A DNA stretch of 64,000 nucleotides from Rhodobacteraceae bacterium HIMB11 (GTDB lineage Bacteria; Pseudomonadota; Alphaproteobacteria; Rhodobacterales; Rhodobacteraceae): assembly GCA_000472185.1 (NCBI GenBank), contig AVDB01000004.1, positions 62,001 through 126,000 on the forward strand, read 5' to 3'. The notes under the pieces are model-generated. The model did no database searches. It was not told the origin of the DNA and worked only from the letters and a program-made list of their open reading frames with translations. The translations under genes and the position numbers were made by a program. This document shows, piece by piece, positions 1-9,152 of the stretch (the stretch's first letter is position 1; each line of letters opens with the position of its first letter).

Positions 1-828
1 TGTGATGTCATTGTTGGCCAAGATGTAGGTGCTGTTGAAAATATTCAGTCCCTTGTTTTCCATCGCCCCCATATTGAAATCATCAACGGCAACAATGTTG
101 AATACGTCCAAGTCATATTCGCGTCCATAGACACGTTCATCCCAGTCCATTGACGCCTTTAGCGCTTGCATGCCGAATTCACATTTGTCCTGATCCCCAT
201 CCCGCACCCAAATGTTAAGTTCCACATCACGATCCGATAGTGTGGTGAAGTGATCTTGGTGATTGAACAACTCGCCCGCCACCAGCGCGAAAAGATAGGC
301 GGGTTTGGGCCATGGATCGTGCCATTCGGCACTGCCTGTTTCCGATGAGATCAAATTGCCATTTGACAAAAGGACGGCATGACCGCCGTGAATGCGCACA
401 TCAAATTTTGCCAAAACATCGGGGCGGTCAGGATAATAGGTGATTTTGCGAAACCCCTCGGCCTCGCACTGGGTACAGTACATGCCATTGGACATATATA
501 ACCCTTCAAGCGCGGTGTTTGCGCTGGGATTGATTTCGACCTCTGCTTCCCAGATGAAGGGGGCATTGGGAACAACACAGTCCAAATGTGTTTCTGAGAT
601 ATTGGGTGATACTGGGGCGCCGTTAATTTTGGCCCAGATCAACTTCATCTCTGCGCCGTCCAAAATGAACTGATTTGTTTTCGCATCGGGGTTGGGACGA
701 AACGCAATGCGCGAAATGACCCGTGTCTTGGTTGGGTCCAAATGAAAAGTCAGCTCGGTCTTATCGATCAAATACGCAGGCGGTGTGTAATCTTTTAGGT
801 AGATCGTTTGATCGATGTCTTTTGCCAT
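1..828 (-). CDS. pepN: Aminopeptidase N, 5' part (gene runs off the window)
   Basis: M1-family zinc aminopeptidase that removes N-terminal residues from peptides in the cytoplasm. The first 276 codons are present, starting at an ATG on the minus strand at 828 (MAKDIDQTIYLKDYTPPAY) after AAGGACC and AGGA purine stretches. The N-terminal beta domain is followed by the exopeptidase signature GAMEN at residues 254-258, close to its position in E. coli PepN. The zinc ligands (HExxH and a distal Glu) lie beyond the window edge, so catalytic integrity cannot be judged. It is transcribed divergently from the photolyase gene across about 90 bp. The family call is very secure because of GAMEN and its conserved flank DDFNMGAMENKGLNIFN. 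Confidence 0.95.
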   Translation of the reverse strand, partial: MAKDIDQTIYLKDYTPPAYLIDKTELTFHLDPTKTRVISRIAFRPNPDAKTNQFILDGAEMKLIWAKINGAPVSPNISETHLDCVVPNAPFIWEAEVEINPSANTALEGLYMSNGMYCTQCEAEGFRKITYYPDRPDVLAKFDVRIHGGHAVLLSNGNLISSETGSAEWHDPWPKPAYLFALVAGELFNHQDHFTTLSDRDVELNIWVRDGDQDKCEFGMQALKASMDWDERVYGREYDLDVFNIVAVDDFNMGAMENKGLNIFNSTYILANNDIT

Positions 829-920
829 ACGTCCTGGTCCTTCGAACTTGTCTTTTTAAACTTAGACCCTAGCTCGGAAATTGACGGTTGCAATGTGCAA
901 AATGTAGGAACTAGGCGTCA

Positions 921-2444
921 GTGTCGGCACATAAAGAACAGATAACAATTCTTTGGTTCAAACGCGACTTGCGCATTGAGGATCAACCAGCGCTTTGCCA
1001 TGCGGCGCAGCTTGGATATCCAATACTCCCACTTTACGTGGTTGAGCCTGCGTTATGGATGCAATCAGATTATAGCGGTCGTCAATGGGAATTTACTAAA
1101 GAGTGTCTTTTTGATCTTCGTGCGCAGCTTGGTGCATTGGGCATGCCCTTGGTCGTGCGCACGGGTGCAGTGCGTAAAGTGCTGAGCGAACTGACAGACA
1201 CTTTTGACATTAAACATCTGGTCGCGCATGAGGAAACGGGAACGGCCTGGACGTTTCAGCGCGATCTGCGGGTTCAGGCATGGTGCCGTGAAAACACAAT
1301 TGATTTTACCGAACTTCCCCAGTCTGGTGTTGTGCGTCGTTTGTATACTCGCGATCACTGGGCACGTGCGCGGGATCGGTTTGTCGATGGAGTGCGGCTG
1401 AAACCCCCACAGGCGCTGAAATCCATCGACATTGACGCAGGACATATTCCTGATTGGGCGGATATTTCTGGCGAACCTGATCGCTGCCCATTGCGCCAGC
1501 ACGGTGGGCGCGGAGCGGCCCTGTCGTCATTGGATAAATTTTGGGGAAACGGCATCAAAACCTATCGCTGGGCAATGTCCTCGCCCGTCACCGCGCCCCA
1601 TGCGTGTTCGCGGATATCGCCGCATTTGGCGCAGGGAGTGATGAGCATTCGAGAGGTGGCGCAATTGTCCGCATTGCGTTCGAAAAGTTTTTCAACACCA
1701 GCAAAAAAAGGATATGCCTCGTTTCAATCGCGCCTTGCGTGGCGCGATCATTTTATCCAAAAACTTGAGGATCAACCCGATTTGGATCAGGTTGCCATGC
1801 ATCGCGCCTATAACAATCTGCGTCCCCGTGAAGGAAACGAAGCGTTCTTGTCTGCGTGGGAAAAGGGGGAAACAGGTCTGCCGTTTCTCGATGCTTGCAT
1901 GCGGTCGCTTCAGGCGACGGGATGGTTAAATTTCCGCATGCGGGCGATGGTGATGTCTGTCGCCTCTTATCACCTGTGGCTGGATTGGCGTTCGGCGGGG
2001 ACACGTTTGGGGCGCCTGTTTACAGATTATGAACCGGGCATTCATTGGTCGCAGGTTCAAATGCAATCGGGGATCACAGGGATGAATAGCATTCGTATTT
2101 ATAACCCGATGAAGCAGGCAGTCGAACATGATCCAAACGGCGCGTTTGTGCGTCGGTGGTGCCCAGAACTGCGGGATGTGCCAGATGTCTTTTTGCATGA
2201 ACCTTGGAAATGGGACGATGGGAAAAACCCCCTTGGAAAAACCTATCCCACCCGCGTGGTTGATTTCGAAGCCAGTGCACGTGCCGCCCGTGATCGTATT
2301 TGGGCGGTTCGCAAAGATCGTACAAACAGGGCCGAAACCGCAAAAGTCATCGAAAAGCACGCAAGCCGCAAAACGCCAACCCGCAAGCGCAGGGCCACAC
2401 CAAAGAAGCCCGTTGATCAGGCACAATTGGGATTTGATTTCTGA
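921..2444 (+). CDS. Cryptochrome/DNA photolyase family flavoprotein
   Basis: Photolyase/cryptochrome superfamily protein of 507 residues, expected to bind FAD and act in light-driven pyrimidine-dimer repair or blue-light sensing. Residues 10-21 (ILWFKRDLRIED) open the N-terminal antenna-binding Rossmann domain. The C-terminal FAD domain shows SRISPHLAQG, TGLPFLDACMRSLQATGW and a DWR motif. The GTG start at 921 is used because the family's N-terminal strand begins right after it. The last ~55 residues are Lys/Arg-rich and end in QLGFDF, which resembles a sliding-clamp-binding peptide (inference). It overlaps the DUF2256 gene by one base (TGATG), so the two are translationally coupled. Whether it repairs CPDs, 6-4 products or senses light cannot be told from sequence alone. 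Confidence 0.9.
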   Translation: MSAHKEQITILWFKRDLRIEDQPALCHAAQLGYPILPLYVVEPALWMQSDYSGRQWEFTKECLFDLRAQLGALGMPLVVRTGAVRKVLSELTDTFDIKHLVAHEETGTAWTFQRDLRVQAWCRENTIDFTELPQSGVVRRLYTRDHWARARDRFVDGVRLKPPQALKSIDIDAGHIPDWADISGEPDRCPLRQHGGRGAALSSLDKFWGNGIKTYRWAMSSPVTAPHACSRISPHLAQGVMSIREVAQLSALRSKSFSTPAKKGYASFQSRLAWRDHFIQKLEDQPDLDQVAMHRAYNNLRPREGNEAFLSAWEKGETGLPFLDACMRSLQATGWLNFRMRAMVMSVASYHLWLDWRSAGTRLGRLFTDYEPGIHWSQVQMQSGITGMNSIRIYNPMKQAVEHDPNGAFVRRWCPELRDVPDVFLHEPWKWDDGKNPLGKTYPTRVVDFEASARAARDRIWAVRKDRTNRAETAKVIEKHASRKTPTRKRRATPKKPVDQAQLGFDF

Positions 2445-2626
2445 TGGCCAAAATGCGCAAAAAATCTAATTTACCGACGAAACTATGCGCCACCTGTGGA
2501 CTGTCGTTCACATGGCGCAAAAAATGGGAAAAAACCTGGGATGAGGTTCGATTTTGTTCGCAAAAATGCAGGTCGCAGAAGAATGCCAGTCGGTTTCAAG
2601 AAAAAACTGAAGAAGTTTCGCAATAA
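2444..2626 (+). CDS. DUF2256 small zinc-ribbon protein
   Basis: A 60-residue basic protein with the DUF2256 pattern: LPTK, then C15-x2-C18, an FTWRKKW segment at 22-28, and C38-x3-C42. The four cysteines suggest a treble-clef-like zinc site. From general knowledge, this family is found next to, or fused to, cryptochrome/photolyase genes; its function is unknown. The start ATG overlaps the photolyase stop codon, so the pair is one coupled transcription unit. A role as nucleic-acid-binding or partner protein for the flavoprotein is inference only. Confidence 0.85.
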   Translation: MAKMRKKSNLPTKLCATCGLSFTWRKKWEKTWDEVRFCSQKCRSQKNASRFQEKTEEVSQ

Positions 2627-2715
2627 TTGGTTAGTAAAGCTTACCAATCCTGTTGCTGATAGGAATCTTCAGTTCTATATAGACTACAAACAACCTTATA
2701 TTTTGGGAGCATGTC

Positions 2716-4863
2716 ATGTCCGAACGCATCGAACTTAATGGTTTGAACGTCGCCGTTGAACTTCAACATTTTATCGAAACACAGGCGCTTCCGGGGACGG
2801 GTGTAGAGCCAAGTGCGTTTTGGTCCGGTTTGGCCGATGTTGTCACGAAATTGGGTCCGAAAAACGCAGCATTGCTGAAAAAGCGCGATGATTTGCAAGC
2901 ACAGATTGATGCATGGCACATCGAACGTCGCGGATCAGAGCATAAACCCGCGCAATACGAACAGTTTCTGCGTGATATCGGCTATTTGGTTGAAGAAGGT
3001 GATGCGTTCCAGATTGATACCGCAAACGTGGACCCTGAAATCGCACAGACACCTGGCCCACAATTGGTGGTCCCGATCACGAACGCACGCTTTGCCTTGA
3101 ATGCTGTTAATGCCCGTTGGGGCAGTCTTTATGATTGCTTTTATGGCACGGACGCGATGGGCACATTGCCACCCGCAGGCGGATATGATCGCGGCCATGG
3201 TGCCCGCGTTGTTGCACGTTCGCGCGTGTTTTTGGATGAAACCTTCCCAATTCAGGGCGCAAGCCACGCGGATGTGCGCCGCTATTATGTGCATGAAGGC
3301 CAACTCTTGGTGGACGACATGCCATTGGCGCAGCCTGACAAATTTGTGGGCTACACAGGCAATGCCAAAGCCCCCGATTCAATTTTGTTGAAAAATAACG
3401 GACTACACGTTCAGTTGATCTTTGATCGGGCCCACGCGATTGGCGCGCGTGATCAGGCAGGCTTGGCCGATGTGGTCATGGAAAGTGCGCTGTCTGTGAT
3501 TATGGATCTTGAGGATTCTGTCGCCTGCGTTGACGCCGCCGATAAGGTCGAGGCCTATTCCAATTGGTTGGGTTTGATGAAGGGTGATTTGACTTCAACC
3601 TTCATGAAAGGCGGCACCGAAATGACGCGCGTGTTGAACAAGGATCGCGAATTCACGCTGCCAAATGGCGATGCAACCATGACCCTAAAGGGGCGCGCGG
3701 TGCTGTGGATCAGAAACGTGGGTCATTTGATGACAACGCCTGCCGTGTTGGATGCCGAGGGTGGTGAAATTTTTGAAGGATTGCTGGATGCTTTGGTGTC
3801 GGTCGCAATTGCGATGCATGATCTAAAAAACGACACAGGCAATTCTGCGCATGGCTCTGTTTATGTGGTTAAACCAAAAATGCATGGCCCCGAAGAGGTC
3901 GCATTTACGAATGAAATCTTTAACCATGTCGAAGATATCCTTGGCCTGCCACGCAACACTGTCAAAATCGGCATCATGGACGAAGAACGCCGCACGACTG
4001 TGAACCTAAAAGAATGTATTCGCGCCGCAAAATCCCGCGTTGCCTTTATCAACACGGGCTTTTTGGATCGCACAGGGGATGAAATCCACACCAGTATGGA
4101 GGTGGGCCCCTTTAGCCGCAAAGATTTCATCAAGCGCAAGGCGTGGATCGGTGCCTATGAAAACCTGAATGTTGATATCGGGCTTGAGTGTGGTTTGCAG
4201 GGACGCGCGCAAATCGGCAAAGGCATGTGGGCAATGCCCGACGCCATGGCGGCAATGATTGAACAAAAGATTGATCATCCAAAATCTGGCGCAAACTGCG
4301 CCTGGGTTCCCAGCCCAACAGCCGCAACTCTGCATGCCTTGCACTATCACAAAATCGACGTGATTGCGGTACAGGATAAAATCAAGGCGGGGGGACGCCG
4401 CGCACATGTGAATGCCGTGTTGGATATTCCGTTGGCGGCCTTCAAAAAGTGGAGCGAGGCGCAAATCATGCGCGAGGTTGAAAACAACGCCCAAGGTATT
4501 TTGGGATATGTTGTGCGCTGGATCGATCAGGGGATCGGATGTTCCAAGGTTCCAGACATCAACAACGTTGGTTTGATGGAAGACCGCGCAACCTGTCGTA
4601 TTTCCGCGCAACACATCGCAAACTGGCTGCATCATGATATTGTGTCCAAGGATCAAGTCATGGGCGCGATGAAAAAAATGGCTGCCGTGGTTGATGAACA
4701 AAACGCGGGGGATTCTGCCTATCGCCCCATGGCACCAGATTTTGACGGTATCGCATTTCAGGCGGCCTGTGATTTGGTGTTTGAGGGCCGTGTTCAGCCA
4801 TCTGGTTACACAGAGCCAGTGTTGCACCAACGCCGGCTTGAGTTGAAAGCGCAAGGCGCATAA
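2716..4863 (+). CDS. glcB: Malate synthase G
   Basis: Condenses glyoxylate with acetyl-CoA to malate in the cytoplasm, completing the glyoxylate route or disposing of glyoxylate. At 715 residues it has the length of the monomeric G isoform (E. coli about 723). Recognisable blocks include [20 protein letters not shown] (active-site Arg region), [12 protein letters not shown] (metal-binding Glu region), [20 protein letters not shown] and [19 protein letters not shown] near the C terminus (catalytic Asp region). The start follows a GGGAGC ribosome site. No isocitrate lyase gene is adjacent. A strong hairpin follows the stop codon (4891-4924). Confidence 0.97.
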   Translation: MSERIELNGLNVAVELQHFIETQALPGTGVEPSAFWSGLADVVTKLGPKNAALLKKRDDLQAQIDAWHIERRGSEHKPAQYEQFLRDIGYLVEEGDAFQIDTANVDPEIAQTPGPQLVVPITNARFALNAVNARWGSLYDCFYGTDAMGTLPPAGGYDRGHGARVVARSRVFLDETFPIQGASHADVRRYYVHEGQLLVDDMPLAQPDKFVGYTGNAKAPDSILLKNNGLHVQLIFDRAHAIGARDQAGLADVVMESALSVIMDLEDSVACVDAADKVEAYSNWLGLMKGDLTSTFMKGGTEMTRVLNKDREFTLPNGDATMTLKGRAVLWIRNVGHLMTTPAVLDAEGGEIFEGLLDALVSVAIAMHDLKNDTGNSAHGSVYVVKPKMHGPEEVAFTNEIFNHVEDILGLPRNTVKIGIMDEERRTTVNLKECIRAAKSRVAFINTGFLDRTGDEIHTSMEVGPFSRKDFIKRKAWIGAYENLNVDIGLECGLQGRAQIGKGMWAMPDAMAAMIEQKIDHPKSGANCAWVPSPTAATLHALHYHKIDVIAVQDKIKAGGRRAHVNAVLDIPLAAFKKWSEAQIMREVENNAQGILGYVVRWIDQGIGCSKVPDINNVGLMEDRATCRISAQHIANWLHHDIVSKDQVMGAMKKMAAVVDEQNAGDSAYRPMAPDFDGIAFQAACDLVFEGRVQPSGYTEPVLHQRRLELKAQGA

Positions 4864-4890
4864 GTTTTTCGCAACCGCACCATTGTCATT

Positions 4891-4924
4891 CTTTCCTGCC
4901 CGTTATTATATCAGGGCAGGAAAG
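4891..4924 (+). promoter_or_regulatory. Perfect 11-bp hairpin between glcB and the PuuD-like gene
   Basis: CTTTCCTGCCC (4891-4901) and GGGCAGGAAAG (4914-4924) are perfectly complementary around a 12-base AT-rich loop. The 3' arm runs into the AAAGAGGT ribosome-binding purines of the next gene (ATG 4934). There is no T-run after the stem, so it is not a standard intrinsic terminator. It could protect the glcB mRNA 3' end, hide the ribosome site of the next gene, or be a protein-binding operator. Confidence 0.6.
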
Positions 4925-4933
4925 AGGTAGCCT

Positions 4934-5692
4934 ATGAAACGTCCTGTCGTTGGTGTTGTTGGAAATCAGTATATGATCAATGATCAGTACCCCGTGCATG
5001 CGGCAGGCCGCATGACAACATGGGCTGTGTCACATGTGTCAAACTGTGCGCCGATGATTGTTCCAACGGACCCAGAGATTGCTTCGGTTTCAGAATTGAT
5101 CGAAATTTGTGATGGGTTTGTGTTCACAGGCGGACGTCCAAACGTACACCCCGAAGAATATGGCGAAGTCGCAACCGAAGCGCATGGCGATTTTGATCGT
5201 GGGCGTGATGCGATTGCGCTGGGCATCATTCGGGCCTGTGTGGAGCGCGGTCAACCGATATTTGGGATTTGCCGAGGTTTCCAAGAGGTGGCCGTGGCAA
5301 TGGGGTCAACCCTGCATCCTGAAATCCGCGATTTGCCGGGGCGGGATAACCACCGCATGCCGCCTGACGGCACGATGGAGGAAAAATTTGCCCTGCGCCA
5401 TGTGGTAACAGTCAGCGAAAATGGCCCCTTCTATAACGTGTTCGGCGCAACCGAGGTGATGACAAATACCTTGCACGGTCAGGGGATTGAACGCGCGGGC
5501 GATCGGATCGTTATTGATGGGTATGCCCCCGATGGCACGCCCGAGGCGATCTATGTCAAGGACGCGCCTGGGTTTACATTGTCGGTGCAGTGGCATCCCG
5601 AATGGAACGCGGATCAGGACCCTGTATCACGCCCACTTTTTCAGGCCTTCGGTCAGGCGGCCTATGACTATGCCAAGGCGCGCACTTCCTAA
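4934..5692 (+). CDS. Class-I glutamine amidotransferase-like / gamma-glutamyl-GABA hydrolase family (peptidase C26)
   Basis: 252-residue cytoplasmic hydrolase of the PuuD/peptidase C26 family, which cleaves gamma-glutamyl amides such as gamma-glutamyl-GABA. The triad is visible: Cys113 in FGICRGFQE, and His221 and Glu223 in QWHPEWN. The oxyanion-type glycine pair is in FTGGRPNVHPEEYG (64-77). Ribosome site AAAGAGGT precedes ATG 4934. No other putrescine-pathway gene is adjacent, so the physiological substrate is not established. Its last four bases overlap the stop of the convergent GNAT gene. Confidence 0.85.
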   Translation: MKRPVVGVVGNQYMINDQYPVHAAGRMTTWAVSHVSNCAPMIVPTDPEIASVSELIEICDGFVFTGGRPNVHPEEYGEVATEAHGDFDRGRDAIALGIIRACVERGQPIFGICRGFQEVAVAMGSTLHPEIRDLPGRDNHRMPPDGTMEEKFALRHVVTVSENGPFYNVFGATEVMTNTLHGQGIERAGDRIVIDGYAPDGTPEAIYVKDAPGFTLSVQWHPEWNADQDPVSRPLFQAFGQAAYDYAKARTS

Positions 5693-6132
5693 TCCAAGCG
5701 CATCAAATGACGGATCAACATGACGCCGCGGACTACGTGTTCTTCTTTTTCGACGGCAACCCAACCTCGTTTTTCGAAAAACGGCTGTGCGACTAGGCTG
5801 GCGTGCACGGTTTTGGGGCGCGTTTTCAGGGATGTTAACATCTGATCATAAAGCGCCCCTGCAACCCCCTGTCGATGCCAGTCGGGATGCACAAATGCCA
5901 TGGAAATGTGGTGTTCTGCCGTCACGCTCATGAACCCGATCACCTTGCCATCTGCTTCGGCAATGATGCAAGTTTCATCGGCCAAATATGTGAGGGGGTC
6001 GGGGATCTTCGGGGCCCAAGCGTTTCGTTGCGCTTCGGTGTATTTTTCATGTGTCCCACGCTGAACGGCGTGATAATACACCTGGGCGCAAGCGCGGGCG
6101 TCATCATGGTAGGGGCGGATTGAAAAACTCAT
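5689..6132 (-). CDS. GNAT family N-acetyltransferase
   Basis: 147-residue single-domain acetyltransferase. Motif A for acetyl-CoA pyrophosphate is VHPDWHRQGVAGAL at residues 81-94 (Q/R-x-x-G-x-A form), preceded by a beta strand typical of the GNAT core (KVIGFMSVTAEHHISMAFVH). Substrate is unknown. Its ATG overlaps the kynU stop by four bases (ATGA), making it the last gene of the SDR-kynU-GNAT operon. The linkage raises the possibility of acetylation of an aromatic amine from kynurenine breakdown, but that is inference. Confidence 0.8.
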   Translation of the reverse strand: MSFSIRPYHDDARACAQVYYHAVQRGTHEKYTEAQRNAWAPKIPDPLTYLADETCIIAEADGKVIGFMSVTAEHHISMAFVHPDWHRQGVAGALYDQMLTSLKTRPKTVHASLVAQPFFEKRGWVAVEKEEHVVRGVMLIRHLMRLD

Positions 6133-7322
6133 GTCACCTTTTGTCGTGTTTTGTATTTTGGATCATCCCATAGGTTCAAATTGATAACATCACATAACGT
6201 GCGGGCCGCCGCGCGGACCTGATCAACGTCGATATAAAGTGGGGTGAACCCAAAACGCATCAGATCGGGCGCACGGAAATCCCCGATGATTTTGCGATCA
6301 ATCATCGCCTGCATTGCGGCATAACCCTTTTCAAAATGATAGGACACTTGCGAACCCCGCGCATGCGGGTCGCTGGGCGAGGCGAGCTTTAATGCGGGGC
6401 AACCTGCGCTGACTTCTTCAACAAAGGCCTCGCTTAGTTGGATGGACCGTGCGCGCACATCTGCGATATCCACTTGGTCCCAAACGTCCAATGCCGCGTC
6501 CAGTGCGACCAGACCCAAAATGGGTGGGGTGCCGACACGCAAACGATCAATCCCATCGCCTGCACGATAATTCAGTTCGAAATCAAAGGGTGCGGCATGT
6601 CCCAACCACCCTGACAGGGCGGGGCGCACAGCATCGGCCAAATCGGGTCGCACATAAATGAATGCGGGCGCACCTGGTCCGCCGTTTAGGTATTTATAGG
6701 TGCATCCGATCGCAAAATCGACATTTGCAGCCGTTAAATCCACATCAACCGCACCTGCCGAATGCGCCAAATCCCACACGGTGATGGCACCACAGGCATG
6801 CGCACGTTCGGTGATCGCCTGCATGTCATGACGGCGTCCCGTGCGATAATCTATTTCGGTGATTAGGGTCACAGCCACGTCGTCATCAATGGCGTCATAA
6901 ACATCGTCTGGTGCGACAACCCGCAATTCGTAATCACGATCCAGTGATTTTATCAATCCCTCTGCCATATAAAGATCTGATGGAAAATTACCTGTGTCCG
7001 ACAAAATCACCCGTCGATCTGGACGAATGTCCAGTGCCGAGGACAGCGCCTGATAAACTTTGATAGACAGAGTATCGCCCATCACGATGCTGCCATTTGC
7101 GGCCCCTAAAATCTGCGCAATTCTATCACCAACGCGGCGGGGCATATCCATCCACCCCGCTTTGTTCCAGCCTGTGATCAGCATTTCACCCCATTGATTC
7201 GTCATCGACGCGCCAACGCGATCTTTGGCATTTAGGGGCAAGGGACCGAGTGAATTTCCATCCAGATAAATCATCCCCTCTGGCACATAAAACTGTGACT
7301 TGGTCCATTGAAAATCGGTCAT
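6129..7322 (-). CDS. kynU: Kynureninase
   Basis: PLP enzyme that hydrolyses kynurenine (or 3-hydroxykynurenine) to anthranilate (or 3-hydroxyanthranilate) plus alanine in tryptophan breakdown. Length 397 residues is normal. YLDGNSLGPLP (19-29) is the family N-terminal signature. The PLP lysine is Lys210 in CTYKYLNGGPGAPAF, and WDLAHSAGA (183-191) carries the cofactor-binding Asp. It overlaps the upstream SDR gene and downstream GNAT gene by four bases each, indicating tight coupling. Neither tryptophan dioxygenase nor formamidase genes occur in the window. Confidence 0.95.
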   Translation of the reverse strand: MTDFQWTKSQFYVPEGMIYLDGNSLGPLPLNAKDRVGASMTNQWGEMLITGWNKAGWMDMPRRVGDRIAQILGAANGSIVMGDTLSIKVYQALSSALDIRPDRRVILSDTGNFPSDLYMAEGLIKSLDRDYELRVVAPDDVYDAIDDDVAVTLITEIDYRTGRRHDMQAITERAHACGAITVWDLAHSAGAVDVDLTAANVDFAIGCTYKYLNGGPGAPAFIYVRPDLADAVRPALSGWLGHAAPFDFELNYRAGDGIDRLRVGTPPILGLVALDAALDVWDQVDIADVRARSIQLSEAFVEEVSAGCPALKLASPSDPHARGSQVSYHFEKGYAAMQAMIDRKIIGDFRAPDLMRFGFTPLYIDVDQVRAAARTLCDVINLNLWDDPKYKTRQKVT

Positions 7323-8071
7323 ACCTGACCCCCTGCGATTTCAACGGTTTGCCCGTTGATCGACCCAGAATTTGGATGGCACAACCACAGCGCGGATTGC
7401 GCAACCTCATCCACGTGGATCAAACGCCCGTGTTGGTTTGCCGATGTCATGACGGCAAGGGCATCTTTTTCGCTGATCCCTGCGCGGGTTTTAATGCTCT
7501 CGACATTGCGGGTGATAATGTCGGTATCCACATAACCGGGGCAAATGGCGTTGAATGTTATGCTGCTGCCCATATGTTCCTCGGCATAGCTGCGGATTAG
7601 GCCGATGACACCATGTTTGGACGCAGAATAGGCGCCAGCGCCCTTAAGCCCCCGCAGGCCTGCGATTGAGGATACCGCAATCACGCGGCCCCAATCAGTT
7701 TCGGACATGGATTTCATGCATTCACGGATTGTCACGAAACACCCATCCAGATTGGTGGTCATGATTTTTCGCCAAAATGCCAAGTCGGTTTTTTGAAGCG
7801 TTTTGCCCTCGGCGATGCCCGCATTTGCAACACAAATTTGAATGGGGCCACGTTCGGCAACCGCTTTGGCAATTGTTTTAATCTGTGCGGCCTCATCTGT
7901 GACATCCATGGCCATGGCGTGAATGCGCCCACCTGCAACTTGGTCCAAAACCTCTTGTCTGCGACCAGTAATTGTCACTTCGGCCCCTTCGGCGGCCAAT
8001 GCGCGTGCGATGGCCAAACCAATGCCCGTTCCGCCCCCTGTCACAAATGCGTGTTTCCCACTGTGTTGCAT
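7319..8071 (-). CDS. SDR family NAD(P)-dependent oxidoreductase
   Basis: Classical short-chain dehydrogenase of 250 residues. The cofactor motif is TGGGTGIG (11-18), NAG at 83-85, and the catalytic set is Ser134/135, Tyr148 and Lys152 (YSASKHG). The C-terminal SGSINGQTVEIAGGQV is typical of FabG/hydroxyacyl dehydrogenase-like SDRs. It is the first gene of a coupled operon with kynU and a GNAT gene, so a substrate related to aromatic or tryptophan catabolism is plausible but not shown. A divergent promoter region of about 130 bp separates it from the MBL gene. Confidence 0.85.
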   Translation of the reverse strand: MQHSGKHAFVTGGGTGIGLAIARALAAEGAEVTITGRRQEVLDQVAGGRIHAMAMDVTDEAAQIKTIAKAVAERGPIQICVANAGIAEGKTLQKTDLAFWRKIMTTNLDGCFVTIRECMKSMSETDWGRVIAVSSIAGLRGLKGAGAYSASKHGVIGLIRSYAEEHMGSSITFNAICPGYVDTDIITRNVESIKTRAGISEKDALAVMTSANQHGRLIHVDEVAQSALWLCHPNSGSINGQTVEIAGGQV

Positions 8072-8204
8072 TCCAAAACTCCTTGTGTTTCATGCTTACT
8101 TTAAATGCGTTCCACAGGCGCACAAGTAATTACGTCACGATTTGAAAAAGATATTCACAAAAATGAATTTATGTGTAGGATGCGCCCACCTAAGGAGATT
8201 ACCC

Positions 8205-9152
8205 ATGAAAAATGCATTAGCGATTTTGGTGTCTGTCGTTGCAAGCATGAGCGCTGCGAGCGAAGATATTGCGGACCAATACCCGCAATCTGAATTATAT
8301 TCCAAACCCGTCGAAGTTATTCCCCACGTTTTTTCCGCAATCGGGGCAACCGCACCGCCCACCTATGAAAATTCGGGACACAACAATAACCTATCTTTTG
8401 TTGTAACAGATGAGGGTGTCGTCGTCGTGAATGGTGGTGCATCTGCACGCCTTGCCGCGGCGTTGCACGAAGAAATTAAGGCCGTCACTGATCAGCCCGT
8501 CAAATTGGTTGTGAATGAAAACGGCCAAGGACACGCCATGTTGGGCAATTCCTATTGGGCGGATTTAGGTGTGGATATCATCGCCCACGAAGAGGCGAGC
8601 GAAGAAGTCGAACACAACGGTGATTTCATCTTACAAGGTATGCAGCGATATAATCGCGATAAGGCCGAAGGGACACGGGTTGTTCCCGCCAACATCAGCT
8701 TTTCCGACAGCTACACCTATGAACTCGGCGGTGTGACGTTTGAAATTTTGCATTTGGGCCCTGCACACGGACCAGGAGACACGCAGGTGTGGATCCCGCA
8801 ATGGTCCATGATGATCGCGGGCGATATCGCATTTCACGAACGAATGTTGCCCATATTTGAAGATACCTGCACCAGCTGCTGGATCGAAACATGGGAAGAG
8901 GCCTTTGTTCCGCTGCAACCCACCTATGTGATCCCCGGTCACGGTCATCCAACGAACTTGGCCCAAGTGCATCGTTACACATACGAATATCTGGTGGATT
9001 TGCGCGAAAAAGTTGGTGCGCATTTGGATGATGGCGGTGATCTGGCAGGGGCCTATTACGTCGATCAGGAACGTTGGAAGGTGCTGGACACCTTTGAAGA
9101 ATTGGCAACAAAAAACGCAGGCCGCGTTTATGCCGAGATGGAGTTTGAATAA
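8205..9152 (+). CDS. Exported MBL-fold protein with altered metal-binding motif
   Basis: 315-residue metallo-beta-lactamase-fold protein. I start it at 8205, after TAAGGAG, because this gives a clean signal peptide (MKNALAILVSVVASMSAASE); an upstream in-frame ATG at 8142 would bury it. The expected HxHxDH zinc motif is replaced: residues 104-115 read NENGQGHAMLGN where active relatives have a form like NTHYHGDHIGGN, so three ligands are lost or shifted. Other metal-site positions remain: His188 (GPAHGPGD), Asp207 (AGDIAFHERM), His246/His248 (PGHGHP). A CTSC pair (C222, C225) is unusual. Its stop overlaps the rhodanese start (TAATG). Probable periplasmic protein; function unknown. Confidence 0.85.
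   Translation: MKNALAILVSVVASMSAASEDIADQYPQSELYSKPVEVIPHVFSAIGATAPPTYENSGHNNNLSFVVTDEGVVVVNGGASARLAAALHEEIKAVTDQPVKLVVNENGQGHAMLGNSYWADLGVDIIAHEEASEEVEHNGDFILQGMQRYNRDKAEGTRVVPANISFSDSYTYELGGVTFEILHLGPAHGPGDTQVWIPQWSMMIAGDIAFHERMLPIFEDTCTSCWIETWEEAFVPLQPTYVIPGHGHPTNLAQVHRYTYEYLVDLREKVGAHLDDGGDLAGAYYVDQERWKVLDTFEELATKNAGRVYAEMEFE

Noticed and set aside
4006-4854. 282-codon open frame on the minus strand
   Set aside because: It lies wholly opposite glcB, has no domain-like sequence, and is rich in Cys, His and Trp as expected from the antisense of a coding region.
8142-8204. Upstream ATG for the MBL-fold gene
   Set aside because: Would add 21 residues before a clear signal peptide, and the TAAGGAG site is placed for the ATG at 8205.
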